A stretch of 64,000 nucleotides of DNA from Otis tarda (lineage: Eukaryota; Chordata; Aves; Otidiformes; Otididae). The notes under the pieces were generated by a model, which was not told the DNA's origin, ran no database searches, and worked only from the letters and a program-made list of their open reading frames with translations. Position 1 is the first letter of the stretch, and each line of letters opens with the position of its first letter. Below are positions 1-64,000 of the stretch, piece after piece. Location of the stretch: positions 60,031,001-60,095,000 of the forward strand of contig CM048552.1 in NCBI GenBank assembly GCA_026413225.1, given 5' to 3'. Made by a program: the position numbers and the translations under genes.

Positions 1-53657
<53,657 letters not shown>

Positions 53658-53860
53658 CACCAGCCCGGCGCAGAAGCCACGGCAGAGCCTGACAGCGAGG
53701 GACCCGCGGTGTACCAGCCAAACGCGTCCTCCCGGCGCACAGGCGCGGCGCCCGAAGGTTCCGGACCCACGGAGCCCCGGTGGGGGGGAGTGCGGACACC
53801 ACACACCCGAGAACGGGGCGAAGGCTGGGGGCTTTGCTAAGGGCGGTCAGGCCTCTGCAG

Positions 53861-54540
53861 GCCGCCCTCTCCCAACGCCCTGGCTCCTCGTAGAGGACTT
53901 TAAGACCTTTCAGCGTTTGAGGGTTTCCCCCCTGAATGCTTGAGCTGGTAGCCAGCCCTGCCGCAGTAACCAGGCCTTGGAGCGGAGGGCGGAGGTGACA
54001 GAGGAGAGCACAGAGCAGTTGGGGTACAATCTGGTTCTTTTACAATTTTCAGCATACAGACCAACGTGGAGCATAAGCTTTTAGCATTATTATTGTCTTT
54101 TCCCGATCTTAGTGTTGAATGCTGTAGCTGGGCCACTACAAACTGACTTTTTTTTTTTCTTTGCAAGTGTTGGTGCTATAGAGGCACCAAAATCTCAGTC
54201 AGATAGGGGACTCCTCATCTTCCCCTGTTTAAGGTTGAACAAGAAACATTTATCATCTTTGCAAATTTCCATGGCAGTAAGCTTTTGCCAATAATTGCTA
54301 AGTATGTTTCAGAAGCAGCGTGTGAAAACAGTACTTACACACAGACATCTGGTCTGGCTCAGATTCTGCATGAATAAAGTTCATCAAGTTTGGTCTGGGG
54401 TCCACACATCCTGGGTGTGAAGGCCCAGGTTAAACGTGAGTGTAGCAACGTTTCAGACCACTTCCATTCAGTTTCCTGCCTAAAGTGGACAGTCAGCCTG
54501 GAGAGTTTGTTTAATGCACGGTATCCTGCATTATCCTGCA
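53861..54540. other. Upstream flank of POLR3B
   Basis: GC content falls quickly after the CpG island. No gene or known repeat recognised before the CR1 at 54541. A short direct repeat of TATCCTGCA (54522-54539) abuts that CR1's truncated 5' end. Confidence 0.6.
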
Positions 54541-55350
54541 CGGTGGGCCCGTGCCAACCTCATGAAGTTCAACCAGGCCAAGTGCAAGGTCCTGCACCTG
54601 GGTCGTGGTAATCCCAGGCACAAATACAGGCTGGGCGGAGAATGGATTGAGAGCAGCCCTGAGGAGAAAGACTTGGGAGTGCTGGTAGACGAGAGGCTCA
54701 ACATGAGCGGGCAATGCGCCCTTGCAGCCCAGAAGGCCAACCACATCCTGGGCTGCATTAGGAGGAGCGTGGCCAGCAGGTCGAGGGAGGTGATTCTGCC
54801 CCTCTACTCTGCCCTGGTGAGACCCCACCTGGAGTACTGCGTCCAGTTCTGGAGCCCCCAACACAAGAAGGACATGGCCCAGTTGGAAAGGGTCCAGAGG
54901 AGGGCCACCAAGATGATCAGAGGGCTGGAGCACCTCTCCTATGAGGACAGGCTGAGAGAGTTGGGGCTGTTCAGCCTGGAGAAGAGGAGGCTCCGGGGAG
55001 ACCTGATAGTGGTCTTCCAATACCTCAAGGGGGCCTACAGGAAAGATGGGGAGAAACTGTTCAGTAGGGCCTGTTGTGATAGGACAAGGGGTAATGGGTT
55101 TAAATTAGAAGGAGCTAGGTTTAGATTAGATATTAGAAAAAAATTTTTTACAATGAGAGTTGTAGAGCACTGGAACAGGTTGCCCAGAGAGGTGGTGGAT
55201 GCCCCATCCCTGGAAGTGTTCAAGGCCAGGCTGGATGAGGCTCTGAGCAACCTGATCTAGTCGGGGATGTCCCTGCTCTTGCGGGGGGGTTGGACTAGAT
55301 GACCTTTGAAGGTCCCTTCCAACTCTAACCATTCTATGATTCTATGATTC
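54541..55350 (+). mobile_element. CR1 LINE 3' fragment with the end of ORF2 still open
   Basis: A 5'-truncated CR1 running to its typical 3' tail with repeated ATTCTATG octamers at 55331-55348. An open frame of 248 codons (54514-55260) reads through the C-terminal part of the CR1 ORF2, with blocks like [33 protein letters not shown] and [18 protein letters not shown]. The reverse transcriptase and endonuclease cores are missing, so it cannot move. Intergenic, antisense to both genes. It looks the least decayed of the CR1s in view. Confidence 0.93.
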
Positions 55351-56398
55351 TTACCTGGCCTTCCATCTAACTAACTACGTGCTCATCAAGCAACTGTTTC
55401 AGTCTGATGGCCCATTACCCTGCAACCTGGTCCATTAGCTGTGGTTAGTATGTAATCAGAAGTCATTATTACTTCCACAATAGAAACTATGAGAAATTAA
55501 AAGTGGAAGTTAGAGGATTAAGAGTTCCTTCTTACCTTTTTAAACCAAGAACCTATTAGAATTGGTTAAATTCTTTGCCCATTTTTTTTTTATAATCACT
55601 TACAGGAAACCTAAACTCTATTAGAGAGCACAAGCTTACAGCCATAAGTTTACTCCAAAATGTTTGTTCCTACTGCACAGCTGGGGAAAAAAAAAAGTTT
55701 ATCAAAAGCAAATTTTTATGATTTTACAGATTTGAAAATTAAGCACTATGTGCTTTTCAGGTATTCTTTAGTGTAACTGTGCCTTGGAGCTATTGTAAAT
55801 TGTTCATAAAGGTATTTAAAAAAACCCCCAACAAAACAGGAATTACAAAAGACCAAAATCCAGACATGACTGAGTGGCAGTCATTTTAGAAATACTAGAA
55901 GTTGAAGAAACATCATGTTTTCGGATTTTCTCAGCACATTTGACCAAGGCACATGCAGTACAGCTAGCACTTCAAGACTGGCTGAATTGTGCAAAGTTAT
56001 TCTGCATAATACTACTAAAAGGGGAGCAATATGGAGCCATCAGTGACTTTTAATTAAAAAATCACAGAAGGAAAAAAGAATATCTGTCAGCTACATGTTG
56101 TCCAGTTTCTCCTGCAACCAAAAAACTGCCAGATTCTAGGCAAAGTGTTCCACAGCTCATCTACACATTGTTGTGAGTAAAACAGTTCAGTTGTCTTAAA
56201 CTGACCGCCTTTCTTTGATGCTCCTTGGTCTTGCAGCCAAAAAGAGAGCAATCAACTACTCACTCTTCTGTATTTATTGCCACTCACCACTCTGGAGATC
56301 TGGCGCAGCCATTCTGCTCAACATCTTCCAGTCTGGAGACTCCCATCTATTTAGTCATTCCCAAGACTGGAGCTATGATCAAGTACACAAATTACCTT
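55351..56398. other. Intergenic sequence between CR1 and solo LTR
   Basis: About 1 kb of AT-rich sequence with no recognised gene or repeat. Short open frames near its end run into the LTR. Confidence 0.6.
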
Positions 56399-57459
56399 TG
56401 TGGTGGGTTGACCCTGGCTGGATGCCAGGTGCCCATCAAAGCCGCTCTATCACTCCCCTCCTCAGCTGGACAGGGGAGAGAAAATAGAATGAAAGGGTCG
56501 TGGGTCAAGAGAAGGACAGGGAGATCACTTACCAATTACCATCACAGACAAAACGGACTTGACTTGGGGAAAATCAGTTTATTACCAATCAAATCAGAGT
56601 AAGGTAATGAGAAATAAAACCAAATCTTAAAACAGCTTTTCCCCACCACTTCCTTCCTCCTGGGCTCAACTTTACTCCCAAATTCTCCGCCTCCTCCCTC
56701 TGAGCGGCACAGGGGGGTGGGGAATGGATGTTATGGTCAGTTCATCGCCTTGTCTCTGCTGCTCCTTCCTCCTCACACTTCCCCTGCTTCAGCATAGGGT
56801 CCCTCCCACAGGAGACAGTCCTCCACAAACTTCTCCAGCATGAGTGCTTCCCATGGGCTGTAGTTCTTCATTAACTGCTCCAGCATGGGTCCCTTCCACC
56901 AGGTGCCATCCTTCAGGAACAGACTGCTCCAGCCTGGGTCCCTCATGGGGTCACAAGCCCTGCCAGCAAACCTGCTCCAGCTTGGGCTCCTCTCTCCATG
57001 GGGCCACAGGTCCTGCCAGAAGCCTACTCCAGCACAGGTTTCCCACAGCGTCACAGCCTCCTTCAGACATGCACCTGCTCCAGCTTGGGGTTCTCTATGG
57101 GCTGCAGGGGGACAGCCTGCCTCACCAGTCTGCACCATGAGCTGCAGGGGAATCTCTGCTCCAGTGCCTGGAGTACCTCCTTCTCTTCCTTCTTCAATGA
57201 CCTTGGTGTCTGCAGAGCTGTTCCTCTCACATATTCTCACTCCTCTCTCCCAGCTGCTATTGCACAGCAGTTTTCAACCCTTCTTAAATATGTTATCACA
57301 GAGGCACTACCACTGTTGCTGATGGGCTCAGCCTTGGCCAGCAGCAAGTCTGTCTCGGAGCCAGCTGGCATTGGCTCTATTGGATACGAGGGAAGCTTCC
57401 AGCAGCTTCTCACAGAAGCCTTCTCCACTACCAAAACCTTACCACACAAACCAAATACA
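56399..57459 (-). mobile_element. Solo LTR of an avian endogenous retrovirus, 1,061 bp, with 5-bp target duplication
   Basis: The element runs from TG to CA on the plus strand and is flanked by ACCTT on both sides (56394-56398 and 57460-57464), as expected of an integrated LTR. I recognise it as a common bird LTR type. Sense appears to be minus: an AATAAA lies at 56583-56578 and a TATA-like ATATTTAA near 57292-57284 on that strand. No gag, pol or env remains beside it, so it is a solo LTR left by recombination. The longish open frames inside are chance frames of LTR sequence. It is about 2.7 kb upstream of the POLR3B start codon, in the same orientation. ERV class is unsure. Confidence 0.85.
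56829..57125. repeat. Diverged tandem array inside the LTR, period about 45-52 bp
   Basis: A CTGCTCCAGC-like unit start recurs at 56830 (variant), 56875, 56924, 56972, 57024 (CTACTCC) and 57075, spacing 45, 49, 48, 52 and 51 bp, each followed by a related TGGG-rich segment. It is a degenerate minisatellite typical of this LTR type. Confidence 0.7.
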
Positions 57460-57464
57460 ACCTT

Positions 57465-58572
57465 CTGCCAAGGAGTAAGATTTAAGCAAGTGACTGTTTT
57501 GAACATTATTTGTGCAGCTGAATTGAAATCACTGCTCTACATTCCAGCTGCAGCTGAGAAGTTACAGAAAAAGACAAGAGTCACAATGTAGTATTAGTGC
57601 AATCATTTATCTTCGGCATTTAACAATCCATTACATTTAAGAAAATTTGCATAAATGACTTTTCACCATCACTGGTATCACAAATAAAATTTAATGCATA
57701 CAAAATCTCAAATATTTGTATTTCAACAAAGAAAGCTGCTATAGAATGGCATCTTGTTTCACAAGGACAACTTCAGAGCAGAGGCAATTGCATTTCAGCC
57801 ATGGTAGCGTAAGCAGCATGCAACACATGACATTAAACATATGCAATGTCCATGTTTGAAACATTAAATAAAAATTAAGATACATTAAACAATCACTGGA
57901 AACATAGGCCATGCTATAAAATGCCCTTTGCAAGTCACCTTAATCACCAAAAAACCCCAATGAATCCTCATTTTTTGAGTATTTACTGGTAAAAACTAGT
58001 ATGATAGTTTCCCCAATACATTAAAAATCTATAGTTTGACTGACATTTATTTTTACCATAGAATGCATATAAAGTATTATGATAAAAAGTTCATAATCAT
58101 GTTATAAATCATCTTCAAATGTTCAGAAAATCCTCTTTTGGCTGAAGCTTGAAATAGTTTAGATATTTCTAAGGATGTAGCAAATCACTAAGATTTAATT
58201 TTCCATAATTGCCTTTGAAATGCATTATTCTCTTGATGATTCTGAATTGCATATCAAAATTTCATATTCATCTGAGCAAGTCTGTTTTACCTAGTGGCAC
58301 AATTAGTATATTCTAAGAATTCCTTTCTCTCAGGTTTTTCAAGCTTCAGAAAAGAGTTGCCTTTAAAGTATTTATTCATTTTTACTTTGTGCAATGTTTT
58401 TATAAGGGATAGAGCAGAAGTGCACTATAAAAATTTATTTTCTAAAAAGACATTTAGAATAAATTTTTTCCTATCATGTACACGTGGCCAAAGTCCTTGG
58501 ACACTGACTGAGGAATAACTGACTAGAAGTTACTTCCCTTACTAAAAATGAATACACAGTTCTGTAAAAATG
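57465..58572. other. Intergenic sequence / possible distal TCP11L2 3' UTR
   Basis: AT-rich, no recognised repeat. It holds three AATAAA hexamers on the minus strand (58439, 58376, 58051 as 5' ends) that could end a long TCP11L2 transcript. Confidence 0.5.
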
Positions 58573-58843
58573 GACTACAAAACCACAGTGCTAATAATGC
58601 CCAGGTTTTTTTAGACCTTTATGATAGACATAGTAATGTACATACACAATTTGTGTGACACATTAAGCTTTTACGGGCGATTTTTTGTCTTTTAATAAAA
58701 AATAGATTATAATATAAAATATTAAAAACAAGCTATATAAATTGTACCACATGGAGTTTTTATATATATATATAAAATGATATTTTAAAAGGACTATTAT
58801 ATGGTAATATATTAAAAGATCATTTTCAAGTAAATTATGATTC
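58573..58843 (-). repeat. 271-bp perfect inverted repeat, right arm
   Basis: Exact reverse complement of 52993-53263. It lies 1.2-1.5 kb past the TCP11L2 stop codon, in AT-rich sequence of similar composition, so this is the more likely source copy. It may be part of the TCP11L2 3' UTR, depending on which poly(A) site is used. Confidence 0.97.
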
Positions 58844-60053
58844 AATTCCCTAGACAACAACATGTCTATAATACATATTCCAGCAGTATCTATTCCCAGT
58901 AATCTGAAATATGCAAAATAAAGCCTGTGTAAACTTACAGAAGTTAACTTCCACATTTCTCAATTTCAAGCCTATTACTTTTCTGTATGCAAGATTCTTG
59001 TTGCCTTAAATGAGAACTAAGTAGTGGTGCCTATTCCAAAGGAATTTGAATAAAACTGCAGTATTTCTCACAGACTCAGCGAGAGTGAATCTAATCACAT
59101 TTCCAAGAATTACTAATCATTTGGGTTCTGGCTTTCAGACCTAAGAACACATTTTGAAAAGCTTATGCCCTCATCCAACAGAATATAGAAGGGGAAGTTT
59201 CTACTCTCAAGTGCTTTCGGGAATAAAGGTCTTAATACCCATTAATACCAAAGATCAGTACATACACATTAGAGATTAAAGGTCTGTATGACCTCCACTG
59301 GATAAACAAAATGCTTATAAACATTATATACAGAAATCTCCTCCACCTCCCCACCAACATCATGTTTCTTAGGTGTTTATCATTAATCTCAATTACAGTT
59401 GAGAAGGTCTGAATGATTCCTATTTTAGTCACTGAATGCTTCTTCTGTAACTGCTATACTCTGAACACCTTGTAATACTGGCATTCCTTGATGTAACAGA
59501 GGTGAAGTTCTGGTTCCAGTAATTGCAGGAGTACCAGAACTTGGCCTAGCATGAACTTGATTCTAGTTAAAGCAGCAGTTTATGCTGTACTTTCTTTGCT
59601 TCAAAGTCTTTTCAGAAACATAATTGTTTTATTAGCTGTTGCTCTACAAAAATAGAATGTAAGCATAGTACATTTTATCTACAATTGTTATTTCATAATT
59701 GCATTGCTGTATGTAAATATATTTAAGTTGAAAAATAACATTATGTTTTAATGGTGGCAAAAACAGTAAGTACTTCGCTAGCTCTTTCCCTCTGCAAATC
59801 ATAGTAAGTGCTTGTCTTGAAAACTAATAAATTCACTGGCTATTAAAAGTGATACAATGCATTAAACAAATTTAGTCTATTAAAATATATATGTCTTTGA
59901 CATTAATTTATTTCCAGTGAATTTCAGAAATTATCTGCATACATTTTACAAGATCTCTCTCATTAATAGTCACTGGAGTGGGCTGTTCTTAGTGGGGAAG
60001 TCAAATCACTGTCTTGGAAGGTAAAAAAGGGGTACAGAAATAGGTCATATTTT
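58844..60053 (-). other. TCP11L2: TCP11L2 3' UTR / downstream region
   Basis: AT-rich sequence directly after the stop codon with no open frame of note. AATAAA hexamers on the gene strand occur at 59912-59907 (about 140 nt after the stop) and 59633-59628, with further ones beyond the inverted-repeat arm at 58439-58434, 58376-58371 and 58051-58046. Which is used cannot be told from sequence, so the 3' end could lie anywhere from about 59.9 to 57.6 kb. Confidence 0.5.
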
Positions 60054-60298
60054 TTAATTGGCAGGTGTTTGTGTTTCTGCTTTCCCCATTGGTGCCTCAG
60101 GAAAAAGTAGTTTTCTAAGTATGTTTGCATAGAATGGTCCATATACTTGCTTATTAAAGTTCACAATGCTTGCATACTGAGATCCAACTAACTCCATCTC
60201 CGTCTGAATCACAGAAAGGCCTCCTGGCATAGTAGGCATACACTTCTGGAAACTTGGAAGAGCAAGCAAGCTTCTCATGAAGAACTGGATCCGTTTGT
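60054..60298 (-). CDS. TCP11L2: TCP11L2 terminal coding exon with stop
   Basis: A 245-bp coding part reading DKRIQFFMRSLLALPSFQ, KCMPTMPGGLSVIQTEM, NKQVYGPFYANILRKLLF and a short tail ending PAN, then TAA. The open frame runs on upstream of the acceptor AG (60300-60299) into intron, which is not part of the protein. Confidence 0.95.
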
Positions 60299-63200
60299 CT
60301 GAAATTGAATATAGAGTATGCTCAGAACAAGTGTAAACCCAAGATGAAGCCATACTCACTTTGTAAGCACGCTGCCTATCAGCCCAGAAAAAAAAAAAAA
60401 TCCAGCAATGTAGGCAACAACTCTTTCCCAAGCCTATGTTGCAGTGGGAAAAAATACTGAAAGCTTCCTAAAGTTGGCTCCTGCAATGTGGACACAGCAT
60501 AAACCCGCTGCAACAAGTTACATTACCTATATGAAGTATACTCAAAGGAAAAAATAACCCACTAGGTTTAAACTCAAAACTGACAGAAGGGAGATTGAAT
60601 AGCACCAATTTTTCTAAGTTCTTCTCCAAAATATAACATGTCTACGCTTGTACAGACATTTTAAAAATTATTTCTAGCGGTGACTAACCATGCTCTGCAG
60701 CATACCAAGAACACCATCTATAGGTAAATAACATTTCCTTACTCTTAGTTGACCCAGTATTTTACCACAGTAAAAGTGCTTTTAAAAAATAATTAGACAG
60801 CTGATTAAGCTTGCTGGGAGTAAGTTTATACACAGACACATAGAAATAGACAATTATGTATTATCTTACTAACCAATCAAGGAGCTGATGGGATTATTCT
60901 CCTCAACAATATGAGCAATTTGGCCCATTAAATTACTCTGCATTTCTGCATTAAGAGTGGGAAGACCTCTTTCCGTTAGAGACCTGTTCACTTTGCCGCA
61001 AATCTGGACACCAATAGCATTCAAAGCCTCCTTCAAATCAAAAGTTCTGGAAGAAAGAAACAGAAAAGCACTGACTTTTGCAGTTTCTGTAGCACAGGTT
61101 GTAAGGTGACCTCACTTGTCTCCTTTCCCTTCTATTTTCAATCTGCGCTTTCTGTAATGAGACAATTTAGAAAAGTTATCTTTTGCAGATTTAGGTGCAT
61201 CTGCAGATAGAGGACAAATTTACATGTGGAAGAAAAAAAATAAAGGCCTAATTGGATTCAAACAGGAAAAATAATTTCAAGTGTGCAGCAGTGACACTAG
61301 TTCATTTCACCCTTATTTTGCCAGGTGTTTTCCTGGGCCACAGGCACAGCATTTCATGAGGAAAAACAGAGTGGAAAACTATTTTATGAGACACTCTTTC
61401 AGATCACAGACTTACTTGTAGTGCAAGTGGCAGCAGAAATAGGCAGCCAAATAGCTTAAACTACCCGCAAGTCTGAAGCAGCTGGCAAGACAATTTGGTG
61501 AACATATTGCCACAGTCTCTCCAGTATTAGGAGCTTATGAATGAACTTTAGTACTAGGCTCCAAATTCTGTAGAATAACATTAAGATTAATATTTCATTA
61601 AAATACAACTTTGAAAATACGTGCCTAACATACAGTGGACTTATATTGTAAAAGGAATATAGATACAGATGATTAAAATTTGGTGTCTTCCTATTACTAA
61701 CAAGCACTGGCTATGATATTTGAATTATTTCCAAGGGTTTTCAGATCCACCTGGTATTTCCTGTTAAAAAAAGAAGTGAAGAGTGATAAAAACAAGGCCT
61801 TACTTCTTGTTCATGCCTTCAAGAAGAGGAATAGAGATCCTTTTCAGCTGGTCAGCAAAATCAGGCACATCTACAATTGCTGCACCCACCATATTGTTTG
61901 TTATGAGACAAACACAAGCTATGATTTTTAATTGATTGAGCTTTTCTCTCAACTCCTGAAGACGAACTTCATCTGTTATTAGAGTCTAGAATTGAAACAA
62001 TAATACTAATTTAGGAATACAGAGGGAGAGAAGGGCAGGGAAAAGGACAGATAGAGAATGTAGTCATCATTAATATTTTTAATCACAAATATGCAAAGTC
62101 AGAATAGACAGCAGCTGAAAGGCCTTGAATATATCATATTGCGTAAAGTGGCATTTTGTGCAGGTACCAGAAGTAAGCCTGTGGTGGGAAGAAAGGTAAT
62201 GCCTTCAGTGCACAGGAAACTGAGGACATTGCATCTTATTCCTCATCACTGCTGACAAATCTGTGACCAGCAATTCAGCCCATGATGTGGAATGCTCACA
62301 GGATCCATGGGACACTGTAGTAATCAATTAGGGTTATAGACAGAGTAGTTTTCTGGATTCAGCCCTCCTTTGAAAAATGCCATAATCTGTAACTGATGGA
62401 CAGTGATGAAAAACTGTGCGTGACAACCACCAGTTCAACCACAAGAGCAGGTTCTGCAAGTGATACATAACCTGCTACAGGCAAAAAGCCAGCTGATCAT
62501 ACCAAGAATGTAAGTAATTCCCACAATGAGATGTAGCTAGAGTGACTTATTTTAGGTTAGAAGGAGTTCATCCTAACCAAATCCCTCCCCAGAGAAGCAC
62601 AGGGGCTTTAATATTCAGCTGTTTGGGTAATTTCATAGTATGACAAACTAGATCCACCAGATGATACCTGTGTGTAGCTCTTCTTCGAAACTGTTTGAAG
62701 GAAGGCAAGAATAAGGTGGTTTCCCTTCCATCCACTGACTGAGAGCGCTAAGAGCATCCCCATGTATTTAGGGTGGCCTGGCAAAGAGAATTTGCTAGGT
62801 ATAGCTAAGGCGCTCACTGCAGATGCTAGTTTTAGCCCTGACTGATGGCCAATTTCAAATTGGCTTTACAGAAAGTTGCAGAGGTCAGTATCAGGAGCCT
62901 GAGGGGAAAAAAGACTGAACACCGATTCTTGAACCAATAGTTTATATGCACTGAGTAGATATAAACCAACAGTTGATATCTACGTCAGAGAGCTTCAAGT
63001 TTTTACCCATTCTGTTCTAAAGCAAGAGTGATCCTACCAATTCCTGCTGCTGTTACGGAAACAGGATGCTCTAGTCAGTATTCTCAAAGATACAGAAAGC
63101 CAAGTGCTGTCAGTGCAAGGCTCAGCCTTCGACCATGACCAAGACTGCTCTTGGACCTGGGTGAGCTATGACTGAGTAGAGGGAAAACCACCTTTACATT

Positions 63201-64000
63201 GTTATTTTGCCCATGTTATGTTGACTTGCCCATCTCATTTCAGAAACTTGATTAGCATACACTCTCCAAATCTCAATTTACTGTTCAGAAATTCCAGAAG
63301 TGCAAGAGAATACTTTGCCTACTGCCATCAACAGCAGGATTATTATATGATACCAATGTTTTCATACAGCTAGAAGTCTGAAGACATTGAAATACACGTC
63401 TTACCTCTGGAATTGTTTTGTGATAATCCCATTGTAACAGTTTCAAGTAGCCATTGTTTAGCACCAGTGTAGGACTAATAATTGGTTTAGAACTATGATC
63501 AGCACCAGGCGATGATGAAGACTCATGAGAAATAGATGACAATTCATCTTCTATTGATTCCTTTATCCATTCTGTTGTGAGATCCAGGGCACCTAAGCAT
63601 TGCAAATCAACGTAGATTTACTGCATGCTTTTATCAAAATAAGCAGTAGCTTGAGGAAAAGAGTTGCAGACTCTTTTAGACATGGACAAGAGTACTGAAC
63701 TTCTTAAGACTATACATACATAGTGAACAGCTGACACGTAAACTTTCTCCCTCACTTTTTTTCCACTGATCATCTACCATTGGTCACTTTAATATTCTAG
63801 CTAGCTTGTACAAACCCAACAACAAATTATTAGACTTCAGCCAAGATTTTCAGGTTAAAAAAAGCCTCAATGTCCAAGTTCCCAGAACATTTTTTTTCCC
63901 TTTTTCAGGGAGGCCACTTAATATTTGGGGCATGGGACTGGAAATTAGATGTGAAGGGAGATAAACTGTATTAATAGTAAATAAAATTATTTTAAAGAGG
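60054..64000 (-). CDS. TCP11L2: T-complex 11-like protein 2 (TCP11L2), last four coding exons, partial
   Basis: Four exons join in phase into about 262 codons ending in a TAA stop at 60056-60054, roughly the C-terminal half of a protein of about 520 residues. Exons: 63405-63592, 61804-61985, 60874-61046 and 60054-60298. Recognised blocks are TTEWIKESIEDEL, SPTLVLNNGYLKLLQWDY, ITNNMVGA, RGLPTLNAEMQ, CMPTMPGGLSVIQ and NKQVYGPFYANILRKLLF, which fit TCP11-family proteins and TCP11L2 in particular. The family is predicted helical; members have been linked to signalling in sperm (TCP11) and cell migration, but the biochemical role of TCP11L2 is poorly defined. The 5' exons lie beyond 64000. It sits directly upstream of POLR3B on the same strand, as in mammals. 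Confidence 0.93.
60874..61046 (-). CDS. TCP11L2: TCP11L2 coding exon (second from last)
   Basis: A 173-bp exon reading TFDLKEALNAIGVQICGKV, RGLPTLNAEMQSNLMGQ and EENNPISSLI, with split codons at both ends that complete Lys and Asp. Confidence 0.93.
61804..61985 (-). CDS. TCP11L2: TCP11L2 coding exon (third from last)
   Basis: A 182-bp exon reading TLITDEVRLQELREKLNQL, then ACVCLITNNMVGAAIV to LLEGMNK. It starts in phase 0 and ends two bases into a codon. The junction with the next exon gives Lys-Lys-Thr, where I recall Lys-Glu-Thr in human. Confidence 0.92.
63405..63592 (-). CDS. TCP11L2: TCP11L2 coding exon (fourth from last)
   Basis: A 188-bp exon that begins with two bases of a split codon and continues ALDLTTEWIKESIEDELSS, then a Ser-rich stretch, then SPTLVLNNGYLKLLQWDY and TIPE. 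Acceptor AG at 63594-63593, donor GT at 63404-63403. Confidence 0.93.

Noticed and set aside
56773-57591. Open frames of 145-197 codons on both strands
   Set aside because: They fall within the solo LTR and its minisatellite; LTR sequence, not genes.

Overview
This is vertebrate nuclear DNA, almost certainly from a bird. Coding sequence is broken into short exons with GT/AG borders. The interspersed repeats are avian CR1 LINEs (the 3' tail is repeats of an ATTCTATG-type octamer) plus two LTR types that I know from bird endogenous retroviruses. I cannot fix the species; the LTR types suggest Neoaves rather than chicken-like birds, but this is inference.

Two genes lie head to tail, both on the minus strand. 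From about 53.7 kb down to the left edge is POLR3B, the second-largest subunit of RNA polymerase III. I could place 21 consecutive coding exons (start codon at 53657, last exon in view 761-919). They join with consistent phase into about 816 codons without a stop, out of roughly 1,130 in the family; the remaining C-terminal exons lie beyond position 1. From 60054 to the right edge are the last four coding exons and the stop codon of TCP11L2 (T-complex 11-like 2). The order TCP11L2 then POLR3B, same direction, agrees with the human arrangement on chromosome 12q23 as I remember it.

The 6.4 kb between the TCP11L2 stop and the POLR3B start holds a GC-rich CpG-island promoter, a CR1 3' fragment with a 248-codon open frame, a solo LTR of 1,061 bp with a 5-bp target duplication, and the TCP11L2 3' tail. 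POLR3B introns carry four more CR1-group fragments on the minus strand, one on the plus strand, a second LTR fragment, and scattered homopolymer and dinucleotide tracts. No tRNA, rRNA, CRISPR or prokaryotic feature was seen.

The most unusual item is a perfect 271-bp inverted repeat: 52993-53263 (POLR3B intron 1) is the exact reverse complement of 58573-58843 (3' flank of TCP11L2). The arms enclose 5,309 bp with the whole POLR3B promoter and first exon. Identity of 271/271, against the much more diverged repeats around it, means a very recent event, gene conversion, or an assembly artefact. It creates antisense complementarity between two neighbouring transcripts and could mediate inversion of the promoter segment.
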